This document shows, in pieces, positions 10,980 through 22,710 of a stretch of DNA of 64,000 nt. Origin of the DNA: Patella vulgata (taxonomy: Eukaryota > Mollusca > Gastropoda > Patellidae); the NCBI RefSeq assembly GCF_932274485.2, contig NC_065884.2:53754546-53818545 (forward strand), given 5' to 3'. Each line of letters starts with the position of its first letter. Positions within the stretch are counted from its first letter, which is position 1. The notes beneath the pieces were generated by a model. The model was not told the DNA's origin. It saw only the letters and a list, made by a program, of their open reading frames with translations, and ran no database searches. The translations under genes and the position numbers were made by a program.

Positions 10980-11480
10980 GAATGTCTAAATCAAAAAATG
11001 TTTAATGACTAGTGAACAGTTTAGTGTTGAATCAAATTAAGTTATAATGGACGATGAATACATCAATAAGGAATGATGAACAAATAAATAAATAAATAAA
11101 CGGTGGACAAATTGGGTTATAGGTATATTAATACCGATACATAGATAATTAAATAAATCAATAATGCATGTCTGAAAAAAATCAATACAACAATATCGAA
11201 TATATTAAATTGCAAAGTAGATTGAAAATTGAACGATGAATAAATCATTAATAAATGAATAGATGAGAAATCAATAGATCAATAAATGATTAATAATGCA
11301 TTTACATAATTAAAAATCAATAATAAATAAATGATGAATATACCGATGATAGATAAACAATAAGTAAATGATTGGTGCACTAAATGATGATTTTAAAATC
11401 GATATTGGATATGAATAAATGTCCAGCAATGGTTAATGAATTTATGATCAATAAATTAAAAATTGAAAGCTAAAGAATAA
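10980..11480. repeat. Degenerate AATAAATGA-type low-complexity tract
   Basis: About 500 bp dominated by imperfect iterations of words such as AATAAATGAATA, ATCAATAAAT and GATGAATA. It is a decayed tandem array without a fixed period. Confidence 0.6.
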
Positions 11481-12160
11481 ATTATTCGAAGACTTTGCTG
11501 AAATTTGATATTTAGAAAATAAAGTGGTATTCATTTTAATTCCATAAATATTCTATGCGCATCAAAATTATTAAAGAATGTATATATTTATTCTGCAAGT
11601 TGGCATGAGGGGTATATATGTCGGTGATTCATGGATACATAATTGCATAGTGCATACCTCGTGTCAGTCATCATAGACCATAGTGCATGGGGAAAACATG
11701 ATAATGCCATGCCCTTCATAGTAAGTATTGGTTAGATATTAGGAGAAAACTCTGTTTATTGTGCTAAGGTATTGTGCTGTACATGAAAATACGTCCGACT
11801 CTGTACATGTGTGTATTAAGACCACGGGAAAAAAGGTATATCCATAACGCACATCAAACATCGCTCCTTGACGTAATCACTCCACGAATGCAGCCACAAA
11901 TATAACGCTAATTAGACACAAATTACACGCATGTGTTTGCTTAATAGCCGAATCACAGAGATACAAGAATAATGATGTCGGTTAAGAACGCGTCTTTTAG
12001 CAAGCGGATTCTTACACAATAGGCTACCTTGAGCTTCGGTTTCTTCAAACGTTCAGAACTAAACCACGTTTGCCAAATATTTCTTCCAAGTACGCTAAAG
12101 GCAAGCGGTAATACATATAAAGGTATATATTATTTGTTGTTCGGTTTTTCCAAATCAACA
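11481..12160. other. Non-coding stretch
   Basis: There is no supported gene or repeat before the minisatellite. Confidence 0.4.
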
Positions 12161-12580
12161 AGAAATAAACCAGTTTTAAAACGACGGCGATTGTTAAGCT
12201 AGTAAAGATAGGGAAAATAAACCAGTTTTTAAACGCCGGCGATTATTAAGCCAGTAAAGACGGGACAAAAAAAAAGTTTTAAAACGCCGGCGGTTGTTAA
12301 GCTAGTAATGATGGGGAAAATAAACCAGTTTTAAAACGCCGGCGATTGTTGAGCTAGTAAAGATGGGGCAAATAAACCAGTTTTAAAATGCCGCCGATTG
12401 TTCAGCTAGTACATATCAGCCAAGTAGACCAGTTTTAAAACACCGGCGATTATTAAGCTAATAAAGATGGGAAAAATAAACCAGTTTTAAAATAGTTAAG
12501 ATGGGACAAATAACCAGTTTTTAAACGCCGGCGATTATGAAGCTAATAAAGATGGGACAAATAAACCGGTTTTAAAAAAC
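12161..12580 (+). repeat. 52-bp minisatellite, about eight copies
   Basis: Each unit starts CAGTTTTAAAACGCCGGCGA and continues through TTGTTAAGCTAGTAAAGATG, then GGG and AAATAAAC. Units start near 12171, 12223, 12275, 12327, 12379, 12431, 12483 (short, about 33 bp) and 12516, with a partial unit at 12568. The CGCCGGCG palindrome in most units makes the array much more GC-rich and CpG-rich than its surroundings. Confidence 0.92.
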
Positions 12581-13425
12581 CAGCTGTTTCACCTGTCTTC
12601 AAGAGGTTTGCCTTATCATTGTCGTATGAATGACTTGGTTTACAAATTGCCGGCCACTCTAAACAATAGCCATAGAGATTATATCCTCCACTTCTATACA
12701 TTCATCCTCATGATTACCAGACTACGAAAATGAATTTGATAATAAATAAAGTAGCGAGCAATACAGTCTTCATTTTCTTTCAGTGGGTTGGGTGCCAAGC
12801 AAACCATAAATTTGTAACGAAAATGTGGCATACGAATTTCATTACTGTTTGAAGGAATTTGCGGTTGCATGTAGGATGTACGCGTGCGCAATTAACTATA
12901 ACCTCTAACTGTGGTTGTTCGCTTATAATAATCTATATAATAATCCATGTGACCTTTCTACTCTCCTGCTAGCTTATATATATAGCCATCGGAACTTCAC
13001 TTACGAGCATCGTAAAATTGATACACACGTGATTCAGCGGTCTTGATGAAGTTGTCCTAGTGTGGGTTTAACTATTAAAATAATCACAAAAGTATGGCAT
13101 ATTTATCCACTCTGAATGTTTTAGCTCAAAATATTGAGTCGATTTGGAAAAGTTACCAAAATTACTAAACGGTGTTAATTATCAGATTTGGATTATTATT
13201 TACGTGTAATCAATGGTCTAATGGCGACTACCATTATTCGACAACTTATCCAGACATTAGGCCAACTTTTAGCAAGAAAACGTAATGCCAGATTGACCAT
13301 AGGTATTTTTTTCGAAAAATTACCAAGGTGCTTAAATATTTTCTTAGAATAGGATATTATACTTTTCTAATCATCTTAAATATATAGTTATTTTAGCAGT
13401 GTTAACTGGACTATATCTTGGAAGG
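12581..13425. other. Non-coding stretch
   Basis: AT-rich, without a supported gene. It includes a short TA run near 12978. Confidence 0.4.
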
Positions 13426-14460
13426 TTCTTTTAAAGATACATTATGTAAGATTTAGATAAAGAGCTAGCCATTCTTGCTATATACTCTTGGTATGAACAT
13501 TTAAAGTTTATATACTCTTCAAAAAAAAGTAGGGGATATTCAGAAACAATACAAAACTGCGGAAATACACTGCTGTTTTTATTAGAGGTAACCAGTGTAT
13601 GTTAATAACAGGCCAATTGTCTACACATGAACATAAACAGTTCATGTGGGCAGCTTATCTGACGGCCCCATTTCACTCGCAAAGAGATACACCGTCAAAA
13701 GTGAAAATGGACGTTTTTGATTTTTGTCCTAATGAGTAATTGCTCCACCAATCCTCAGACATTCAGCCAATCGTCGTGGCATGCTCCTAATCAACCGTCC
13801 AATCACGATTTGGGGCAATCTGACCCAGTCCTCTTGCAGTGCCACGTCCAGTTCTTGCAGTGTTGTCGGTTGACTTTGACGTCGACGAAACGTCTCCCGA
13901 TCAAATTAAACGTAACACACTAAACAGTAAATCTTATGCAAGAACCGATAGGAAAGCAAACATGGATTGGATAAACCAGCAAGCGGCAGTTTTCATCAAC
14001 CCTTCCTTGAAGTGTCAAATTTGACAATGAATCCCTCCCACGTGTATGGCGTTATTGCCTGTCGCATGTGCAGCTCAGTGGTTCTGTTGGGGGATAGTTC
14101 TTCATCTGTGAACATACTCTCAAAGCATGTCAAGAGTCCATGACTATTTATCATATCACAACCTGCACAGGTATTTCCATTTCAATATCCCCTACTTTTT
14201 TGAAGAGTATAGTTTGAAAATAGGTAATGTAAAATGAATAATTAGTCTTTGAAGGTTTGACAAGACGTGTGGAATAATTTCAACCACCGTCTTGGCTGTT
14301 CGAAGCTAAGTCTCGCTCCTCCATCGAGAGTTGATTATGGCATGGATAAGTTAATTAATGTCTAATTAATAATTTAGAAAACATTTCAGGCATTAATAAA
14401 GACTAGCAATAGGCAGATTTAGCTCTTGCATAATTAATGTTTAACTGAACACTGGCTGTA
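13426..14460 (+). repeat. Dispersed repeat family D, copy 1, split by a Tc1-like insertion
   Basis: The left part (13426-13510) carries ATTATGTAAGATTTAGATAA and ATTCTTGCTATA. The right part (14212-14460) carries CATCGAGAGTTGATTATGG, TTTCAGGCATTAATAAAGAC and CTCTTGCATAATTAATGTTT. The same order of blocks is uninterrupted in copies at about 18790-19190, 40385-40800 (inverted) and 57670-58050, so the 701-bp insert arrived later. Confidence 0.72.
13511..14211 (-). mobile_element. Tc1/mariner-like element, internally deleted, keeping the transposase C-terminus
   Basis: Terminal inverted repeats begin TATACTCTTCAAAAAA and run through AGTAGGGGATAT (13511-13540 and 14185-14211), differing by two bases in the A run. 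TA flanks fit the Tc1 target site. On the - strand, 13729-13905 is open and reads as the last part of a Tc1 transposase (FRRRQSQPTTLQELD, then LIRSMPRRL and ending GGAITH). The catalytic domain is gone, so the copy cannot make its own transposase. Confidence 0.87.
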
Positions 14461-17299
14461 CATGATTATTGCTGGATATTTAAAAAAAAACCGAAAGTAA
14501 CATTTTCATGAATATACATATAATCTAGTTATGGTGGCTCTTCATTATGTATGAACTTTGACCGTGGTAAGCTGTTTTCTTCATTAGGATACCGGGGTGG
14601 TTGATCTACTAACAAACATCATCCTGTAAGGAATAAAGCCCAGATTGTCTCTCAGCGGCCTTGTAGCAAAACACATATTCTTTAAGCACTAGAAAATTAT
14701 TTGATAAACATATTCCCGTCTGCTAAATACAATAATTAACATGTACACCTTTCATCACATTTGGTTACGTCCCGTTTGGAATTCCGTAAAATCTTAAATA
14801 ATAATTCTATGCGATGAATTTATGTAGCATAATCTATACCATAATTCTGTCGACTTCACTACAGAAATTGATTGAACGTATATTCTGCCCTACAACGGAA
14901 GAGAAGATCTGGTGGGTTTTGCAAAATTCATCTACATAGACAAATATTAAAATGAATTTAAAAATCAAAGATGTCTTTGTTTGAAACCAATGATGTTGAG
15001 AGAAAACGGGTTGACATAAATCAGGATTGTAAAAAAAATCCTTCTCTATATTAAATAATTCCATAATATGTTATTTAATGCTTGAATTTGAATTATCTCT
15101 GGAGCGTGTATTTGAATTCTGAGTAACCAAAATGAATATTGCATTTTTGTGCAATGTATCGCATCTGGCCTGCATCTGATGCTTTTAGCACCTTTCTCTT
15201 ATAGACCTGTTTACCTGAACTTAGTAATTTTCGAGCTCCAAATCGATGTTGCGGAGGATTTCAGCTATAAATAAATATGTTGATAATATGGGTAAGTGTG
15301 TTTAATAGTCACATATACTGTTATTTCTCTGACACATGCTGCCAAGGACAGGGGATTATCTATAGCGTTATTAAAACTGGTTTCAATGTAGTTGTCTTCC
15401 TAGAGATATATGTCAGTTATCATGTACAATTACTTTATGGTTTTATATGAAGATTTAGAATATTCTCGATAAATTATTTCATTTGCATTTAATAACTGGG
15501 AAAAAAAATTATGTATTAATATAATGCAAAATGCCCACGGTGAGTGTTTCTTTAACACAATCTTACCAATATTCCGGCGTCCACAAATTACTGTTTTTCA
15601 TTCTAATTTGTAAGGAAATCCGCACTCCATGTTATATGTATTAACAATTACCAGGATTTGTGACATATTTTACTGATCAGTGGCATGATTCTGGAATGCG
15701 GTACCATTTAAATATCGGGCCGGGGAGCTTAGTTGCTCTTCAAGTGCAGAATGTCCATACATACACTGAATTAAACTTTATCGCCTTGTTTTAAAGAAAA
15801 AATATTGTAAAGGCGAAACAACCTTTTGTTGCTACAGAGGGAAGTTCACATTCTGTGTCACTAATCCTGTTGAAATCGTTTAATTATTATGTATTGCTCT
15901 ATCTTACCCCACGTCAAGTATAACTCCAGAAAACAAGGTTTGCAAAAGCTATTGTGTTATGGACTGAATAGTTCATAGACTTCTGACGTTTTCTTCATTT
16001 TATTAGTAACTTATGTCCCTAAAATATTTACGTAACTTGTCTGTTGCCCCGCGACAAAATAGAGCTGTGGCAGCTGAGATCCGGCCCACGGATCCATTCA
16101 CTTGATTTTGTAGTTACATAATGACGTAAGTCTGTTTTCATGTTCGTGTGTTTGACCCGTGGGCTTCTATTTAATTGTTATGTGTGATGTAGTCCTAAAA
16201 GATACGAAAGGCCGGATTTAAAGTTAACTCATCTTGGAAGAATTACCATGGATATCTGGCTACCATAGGAGCAAAGGTGCTATAAATGGTTTTCATGTAT
16301 GTGTACTACGAGTTATATAAAGACAGTGGTTTGGGTTATGAACTGAATATAGATATATACCAAAACGTACTACACCGGGTACCAATTGGTACGTTAAGGG
16401 AACACCCAGCTTCTTACAACTATATGATCTATGAGTATGAAATGTATCCACAAAACCCCTCGAGGCAATGTCGGTTGAGATGGTTAAATGTGATGACGGC
16501 ATGGTACAGAAATAGTGTTGATAGACTAGGTGTTGGGAATGCCAGTCCAGTATAATATGTCTGTCGACAGGTAGCATTTCACCTGTAGATCGGCTCCTCT
16601 TTCACTCAGTAAGCCATCTTTAAATATATTACTTTGTTTGTATCCGTTGTGTTGAATGATGGATAGATGTAGAAGATTGTTTGTTTTCTAAAAACACGAA
16701 ACATTATGGTTGAGCTATGGTAGTGCTGTGGCCAATCAAACAATTTATCTGGTCACCTTAGTGTTAATTCTAACTGATTAATAACCATGTTAATCTCAAA
16801 TCAACAACAATAGGAAAGCACATATCCTATACTATCAAGTGGACATAGTCAAAAATCCAGTGAATGACATAGAAAAACGGAATATACCAGAGAAGAACTT
16901 TTGTTCAATTTAACTATTTATTACTAGATGAACAGATTAAGGGTTCTTCAATTTTAACTATAACGCCCAAAACTTGATTGACGTTATCATGTGTTCATTT
17001 ATTTGAAACAGGAAAAAAATCGAAGAAATTAAAAGAGTAAAATTAGTTATATACGCCCATTTCTACGTTTGATGAAGACGACTTGATAAGCTAATCGTTA
17101 TTTAGACAGTATAAACTTCATTTGATATTTTTAATTCACTGGAAACGTATTGATATAGGCTAAAAATTTATACTGATAAATTTATTTGGCACAATCTTCT
17201 TTTGGAATATTTTTGGTTTTGTTTTTCAAATTGTAAACCAGATTGATATTACTGATTATTTGAAATGTATTATGTATAGATAAGAATGTTAAATGTTCG
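14461..17299. other. 2.8 kb non-coding stretch
   Basis: There is no convincing exon or repeat. Two overlapping frames on opposite strands at 16286-16577 are open for about 90 codons each but look unlike any family I know, and neither has a good splice context. Confidence 0.4.
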
Positions 17300-17476
17300 C
17301 AAACATATACGGCTACAGATCACCAATTATTTCCCCTTTGACTTTAATGTTAATTCGCGTCTCTTTGACTGGCTCTGACTTTTCCCAAATGGTTGCTGGG
17401 TTGAGCACTTTCTACCACAGATGGAGCAACATGTGGCAACCTCTTGCTCAAAAGTGGGTGTGGGGTTCACCATGAA
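17300..17476 (-). mobile_element. Partial copy of the 30-bp-TIR MITE found at 59565-59873
   Basis: This segment matches, in reverse complement, 59700-59873. The shared blocks are CAGATCACCAATTATTTCCC, GACTTTAATGTTAATTC and GCAACCTCTTGCTCAAAAG. Only one terminus is preserved. Confidence 0.7.
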
Positions 17477-17642
17477 AAACTTAAGATACACAAACTGGAA
17501 GTAGCATACAAGTAACATGCAACTGTCCTCCCTGCATTTCAACCTAACCAACTGTATATTCAAACCTTTTTTTTTCGATCCTATACCAAAACGTCAACTA
17601 ATATCGCCAGGGGAATGGGAGATAAAGATTAAAAATTACTTT

Positions 17643-17895
17643 GGCCCTTTCCTTTGTCATTGGTGCAGGATGGAGGGTTGACACGGACGAGAAGAAAATC
17701 TGTGTCCAGTGCACACATTGGAGTGCACATTACAGATAGATATCTTGACAGTTTTAATTTTATATAAGAGTATGCTGTGGCGCCACTGTCTGGATTTTCC
17801 TCATAGCACAATGCATGGCGTATGTCCGTCTTCGTTAATCCGAATGGAGCATAAACGTAGAACTTTAACCCCCATTTAATTTCATTTGTTTGGCA
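17643..17895 (+). mobile_element. SINE-1, 5'-truncated copy
   Basis: The tRNA-like head is missing. The body carries CACATTGGAGTGCACATTA, ATATCTTGACAGTT and CTTCGTTAATCCGAATGGAG, and ends CTTTAACCCCCATTTAATTTC. It lies just downstream, in the antisense sense, of the small ORF at 17992-18273. Confidence 0.75.
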
Positions 17896-17991
17896 ATTTG
17901 ACATGCTTCTCAAATTATTTTGTATGCTTGTATATTTTATGTATTTTTTTTTTTGTATAACAATTTACGCGGATGACCATTGTTGACAAGG

Positions 17992-18273
17992 CTACCTTTT
18001 ACTAAGACGCTTTAGCTTCTGGGGTCCTATAGGATTGGTGTTCAGATGAAGGTCTGCTTCCTCTTGCTGCATTATCTGATGCCACATCTCATTTATTTGT
18101 GGAAGTTCACATACTTTATAAATAATTATGAAAAGCATTAAGTCACCAAGTGCCAACAAAATTGGTGTATAGTAAGGTAGATTTTTGTATCTACATTGAA
18201 CTACTAGAAAAAAGACCATTGTGTAACATGTTACAATAGTACGAATGATACCGGTAATATGGGAGGTCATCAT
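17992..18273 (-). CDS. Small hydrophobic protein, 93-94 residues, unrecognised; possible intronless gene or retrocopy
   Basis: The frame opens with ATGATGACC in a reasonable context (A at -3) and ends at TAG. It predicts a short N-terminus, a hydrophobic helix (about 10-26), the conserved-looking loop RYKNLPYY, a second helix (about 34-52, LLALGDLMLFIIIY) and a polar Gln/Glu-rich then basic tail ending LKRLSKR. Composition and codon choice look like a real protein. An A11 tract lies about 50 bases after the stop, which could mean a processed retrocopy, but I see no AATAAA or clear target duplication. It is antisense to, and possibly nested in, the K2P intron. I do not recognise the family; a small integral membrane protein is the best description. 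Confidence 0.5.
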   Translation of the reverse strand: MMTSHITGIIRTIVTCYTMVFFLVVQCRYKNLPYYTPILLALGDLMLFIIIYKVCELPQINEMWHQIMQQEEADLHLNTNPIGPQKLKRLSKR

Positions 18274-18789
18274 TTTAAATAAACTGTGTTATAATCTATA
18301 ACCGTTGTGAAGTAACAGAACCAACATTTTATGCTATATAATAAAATTATCTCTTAAAGTCGTAGATAAATGCTTTTTGTTTTATCATACATGCATGTAT
18401 TACACGTTGTATTGTACATTATAAGGTGTTTTATAATCTTCTAAGTGCCAAGAAAATGGTGATAAGAACATGGATTCCCCTCTCAATATCTCTCTCATAA
18501 CAAGATAACTTAGTGGTTTAACATGAACTGGCTAGACTCTTTACTGATAGAACAATTCACAATTATAAAATAATCTGTGTTTATCTAATATTGTATATTT
18601 GTAATACCTACCGGGATTCTAAATGCTACATTCTAGCTGGGGAAAATTGTCTTAAATATCCCTGACGTGGCTTGATACAATTATCTACAGATGGTTTGAG
18701 GATAATTACGTCCAGTTCTTTAATTTTAAGTAGCCGTGGTGTTTAGACAATGGTTTATTAGCGTAAATCAAAGTAAGAATTGGAAAATT

Positions 18790-19190
18790 TAATGATACAT
18801 TAGTTAAAGAGTTTAATAAAGAGTTGGTTATTCTTGCTATAGTAATTTAAAAAAAGATGATAAAAAAAAATATTGAAAATTTCAGCCAAATTACTTTATT
18901 TTTAGCCAAATTATCACTGTTTATTGTTTTGACAAGATATGTGCATAGTGGTAACTAGCGCACTGGTATATTCGCGACTTAGCCTTCCCATTTTTAAATT
19001 AAATTTTCAAAAGGCGAACCGTTCTAATCTAGTAAAAATCGCAAGTATCCGATGCCATCGAGAGTTGATGAATTTATTTGTTAATAAATGTGTAATTAAT
19101 AGTTTAAATAAAATTTCAGGCCTAAAGGAAGACCTGCAATAGGGAGATTTACCTCTTGCATAATGTATGTTTAAGTAAAATGCTAAGTTT
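18790..19190 (+). repeat. Dispersed repeat family D, copy 2
   Basis: It carries the family blocks in order: ATTCTTGCTATAGTAATT, ATATTGAAAATTTCA, CATCGAGAGTTGATGAAT, ATTTCAGGCCTAAAGGAAG and CTCTTGCATAATGTATGTTT. Confidence 0.7.
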
Positions 19191-20923
19191 AGCATATTTC
19201 CAGTATTTGAAGAGTGTTTATATTAATTAAAACATAAATAGTGTATGTCTAATAACTCACCATTGAGATGATTACTGATGAAATATTTAATATTCTCGTT
19301 TCTCCTTTTTTAAACCCCAAAAGAGCTTTGTCGAGTTATTATGGGGCGATAATACATTAATAATGACAAACGCCAATGTATTGACGGTCATAAATCATAC
19401 TGCACTAAATGCCAACCACTAGAAAATACATTCTTTAGACATATCTTGACTGTTAACCTTGGCACGGAACTATCATCATCAATATGCTATAAGCACATGA
19501 ATCATTGGCTTCAATCAGTAACACTTCTACTAATATTCTCATTTGTGTACGTATTCGTCAGGGTTGACTACTCTAACAAATACTATTAATATATTGTGGT
19601 AAAGATATCCAGATAATAATACAATGTATTTTGATATTAGTGAACCTTCAGAATAAGATGCCTTACCGATGCACAATGTCCATTATGGTTAAATATCTGT
19701 TACATGGTTGATCCCTTAAGTGAATTTCTAAATTTGTGGCTTATTACTATTAGATAATTTTCCGTCAAAACATTTTTCTAAAAGAAAACAAAAAACAAAA
19801 AATCCCCCAAAAGACCAACCTCGAAATATTGTGTATACATAGCCAGAATAGCCAGAATACATATATCATGTATGTTTATTCCCGGAGATGTGTTATATTT
19901 GGCAATGTTCTGCCACTAATTGGCCACTTTGGGTCGATTTTGAAATCAGTGCATTAACTGAAAATATTAATAAAAATGTCAACGCCCCCAGGAAAGAACG
20001 TTATTAAAATAACTTATACACCAACTGAAAAAACTAGCCAAAGATGCAGAGATTATTTTTTTTCATTATATTATCATCTAATCTGATATGTATTACTTAT
20101 ATTAACTACGATATCAAAAATGTATTAATTAATAGCGAATATTTATTACTACCGAGAGTGTTTAGCAGTGCTTAAGGTTTGACGGGGTGAATTAATTTAA
20201 TTACTATTTTTGACAAGTTAGAAACCCCTGAATGGGCTTTCCGATAAGGTCACTAAATCCTGGTTTGCAATTGAAGTCCAACATTCAGTTGGATAAGAAA
20301 ATCAAAAGATTTCTTAAAAATTCTTCAAACATGTACAGGCTTGAAATAACTTATTCATTAGAAGCGTACACGAATAATAATTATGCTAACGTTACTAAAG
20401 TAAGTCTGAGAAATCGATGAGAAATACTTCTCGATTTCCGTAGCTCGGACAAATTCGAGGGATATTATTTGATGAATTCATGCAACTCAAAGTTATAAAA
20501 CTGTTAAATAATGTTAACGTATGTACCTAGTAACTCAATATTCGAAAAAGACATAATTTGTTTGCCAGGTTTAGGTATATTGTGGTCGAGATTTTTACAG
20601 GAAGCAAACTTGATTTTTGGTGACCAGTTGTATGGAATTCACCCCAGCGATACCGACAATAAAATGTTTGGATTGTACAGGAAATTCAGGTATTGTGTAC
20701 ATGTATCTATTGCACTTCAAATATTCACTGGGCGACGATTAGACAGAAACGTCTCCCTTTTGTGCAGGTTTCTTCACACATCAGTATTATGTTATTCTCC
20801 ACACAACCGATATGCTATTTTGACAGTTAAAGTAAAATCTAAGCCATACTCTGTCCTGTTTCCTACAGAATGTGGTTGAGGTTTCCGTGAAGTAACTATG
20901 TATACGTATCCATAGAAATATGC
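19191..20923. other. Non-coding stretch
   Basis: No gene is supported. A 122-codon frame at 20511-20879 has no recognisable domain and no good flanking splice sites. Confidence 0.4.
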
Positions 20924-21131
20924 GTGGAGAGGCCGATGGGTTTAGGACACTGAACTACAATAAAAATTGTCCCGGTTCCAAACCACAGCGTGAAGGAGAA
21001 TCTTCAGGGTTTTTCATTTCGCAGTTGTCAGTGATGGCTCCTGTATGCCTAACAAGTAAAGTGTTCTAGTCTTTCGCATATGCGGAAATGCATTATTGTT
21101 ATAATAGACGTTAAACCCCGTTACATTCTAT
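20924..21131 (+). mobile_element. SINE-3: old tRNA-related SINE with a different head and the shared 3' box
   Basis: The head shows an A-box-like GGCCGATGGGTTTAGG (20931-) and a B-box-like GGTTCCAAACC. The body differs from SINE-1 and SINE-2, yet it ends AGACGTTAAACCCCGTTAC, the same 3' box as both. It is probably an old, diverged copy. Confidence 0.55.
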
Positions 21132-21590
21132 TCCCGCCCATGTGAGTTATCACTGATGGAGGCAGTGTTTCAATTACCTATTAAATAAACACAGTTATGT
21201 ATTTAACACCAAATGCACCTCTTTACTGCAGACTAAACACGAAATTATGAAATTAAACTACTATTAATAACTCTTTTTCTTTTTACTACACGAACGTTTT
21301 CATGTAGTTCGTGTTAATTTTATGAAGTACACATGCACCTTGCTGCTTATGAGACAAATATTAGCTTTAAAAATAGAAATTAGAACAGGTGAATGACAAA
21401 TGGAATCAACAGCTTTGGTCAGGTGTTTTCATGAAAATAGACTAGCTTGATAGAAACAAACAGAATTTCTTGGAAATTAATTTATTGCTTAAGGCTCTGA
21501 ACACACTCTTCTACAATGATGTACGATTTAAAATGAACATAAAGATCGTGAGCTGCCAAATTTGATCAGCAGTTGCTTCTCATTTTACAG

Positions 21591-21881
21591 ATATCCTAGA
21601 TTCTGAAAACATTTAATACTAAAAACACAATTTGAAATTCTACCGAAATGTTAACGGGCCTATCTCGATTATATTCTGGATACGTTTTCAAACAACTTAA
21701 GGACGTTGCCATGTCTAAGATTCGCACTAACTTTTCAAACCCATTTCTCAGTGGTACTTTAGTACCTGTTTCCTTTTCCCCTAAAAACACAAATCGTCAA
21801 CAGACGATTGTTGGTCAAAGGGAGGAATCCCTGACCCTGGTTGATCTAAAAATAGTATCCGAATTTGTTTTGAACGTTTCG
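21591..21881 (+). other. Candidate 5' coding exon between strong splice signals
   Basis: A good acceptor (TTGCTTCTCATTTTACAG) ends at 21590 and a near-perfect donor GTAAGTAT starts at 21882. All three frames are closed at the start, but an ATG at 21648 opens 78 codons that end exactly at the donor in phase 0. The predicted peptide starts MLTGLSRLYSGYVF and is unrecognised. It fits an exon holding a translation start, or chance. Confidence 0.25.
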
Positions 21882-22321
21882 GTAAGTATAGTAGCTCGTC
21901 TTTCTTTGTTTCTGCATAGAAATATGCTTCTGTAGACTGGTTTTGGGCATTTCTGATACACAGAAACTGGACTAGGGGGAAGTCATTCGATCTCGAATAA
22001 CCAGTCTTTTTGACAGCTAGGTGTCAATAACGAAAAAATGGCTCCATTCGTTTTCTTTGTTTTGTGGGACAAAGATCTCATATTATTTTTCATAAACTAC
22101 ACAGACAGGAGCGGCAAAGTCTACTCATTGCTAATTCATTATATTTTGTCCAATTTTTTACAAATAGTATTATTTATTACACGAGTGCGTCACGATTCGA
22201 AATGACCTTTTTTTGTAACCAATGAAAACTGAAGCTTACATTCGGAGGAACATTTCTATGCGACCAATTGAGATTATATGAAATAGATTTTATTTCAGAC
22301 CAGTTTATATAACGACCTATA

Positions 22322-22710
22322 TTTTTTTTTGATTTTCTGGAATTTTGGCATTATTATTGGCACCATGAAAAAACACTCCCGTAATTTTATTAAACACTAT
22401 GTTTTAAAATCAATTCGCGACGTCGGGTTTTCTGTGACCTCTTGTGCGATTTGTAATGGAACTTTATGAACAAAGCAAAACACATATACGTTAATGCGGA
22501 AATAATTAAAAATAACTGCCCCACAAAGGACAAAAACACATGTCCGACATTCAATTTGAACTGCTCACGTAGTTCGCGAACACAACTGATTACAATAATA
22601 TATATTTTTGAATAAATGTAAATCAGTTCATATACATTAAAATTGATATTACATTAATATTTGCTTTTTTAAAGCTAGTTCCCAACATTTTAAGTTCCAA
22701 TTAATAGATT
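22322..22710 (+). repeat. Dispersed repeat family E, copy 2
   Basis: Shared blocks are AATTCGCGACGTCGGG, ATTTGTAATGGAACTTTATG, CAATTTGAACTGCTCACGTA and AAAGCTAGTTCC. Confidence 0.6.

Noticed and set aside
12161-12580. CRISPR-like regular repeat
   Set aside because: The units are directly adjacent without unique spacers in a eukaryotic genome; it is a minisatellite.
16286-16577. Overlapping about 90-codon frames on both strands
   Set aside because: There is no recognisable family, and overlapping open frames on both strands suggest composition rather than coding.
20511-20879. 122-codon frame
   Set aside because: It has no domain or conserved-looking motif and no supporting splice context.
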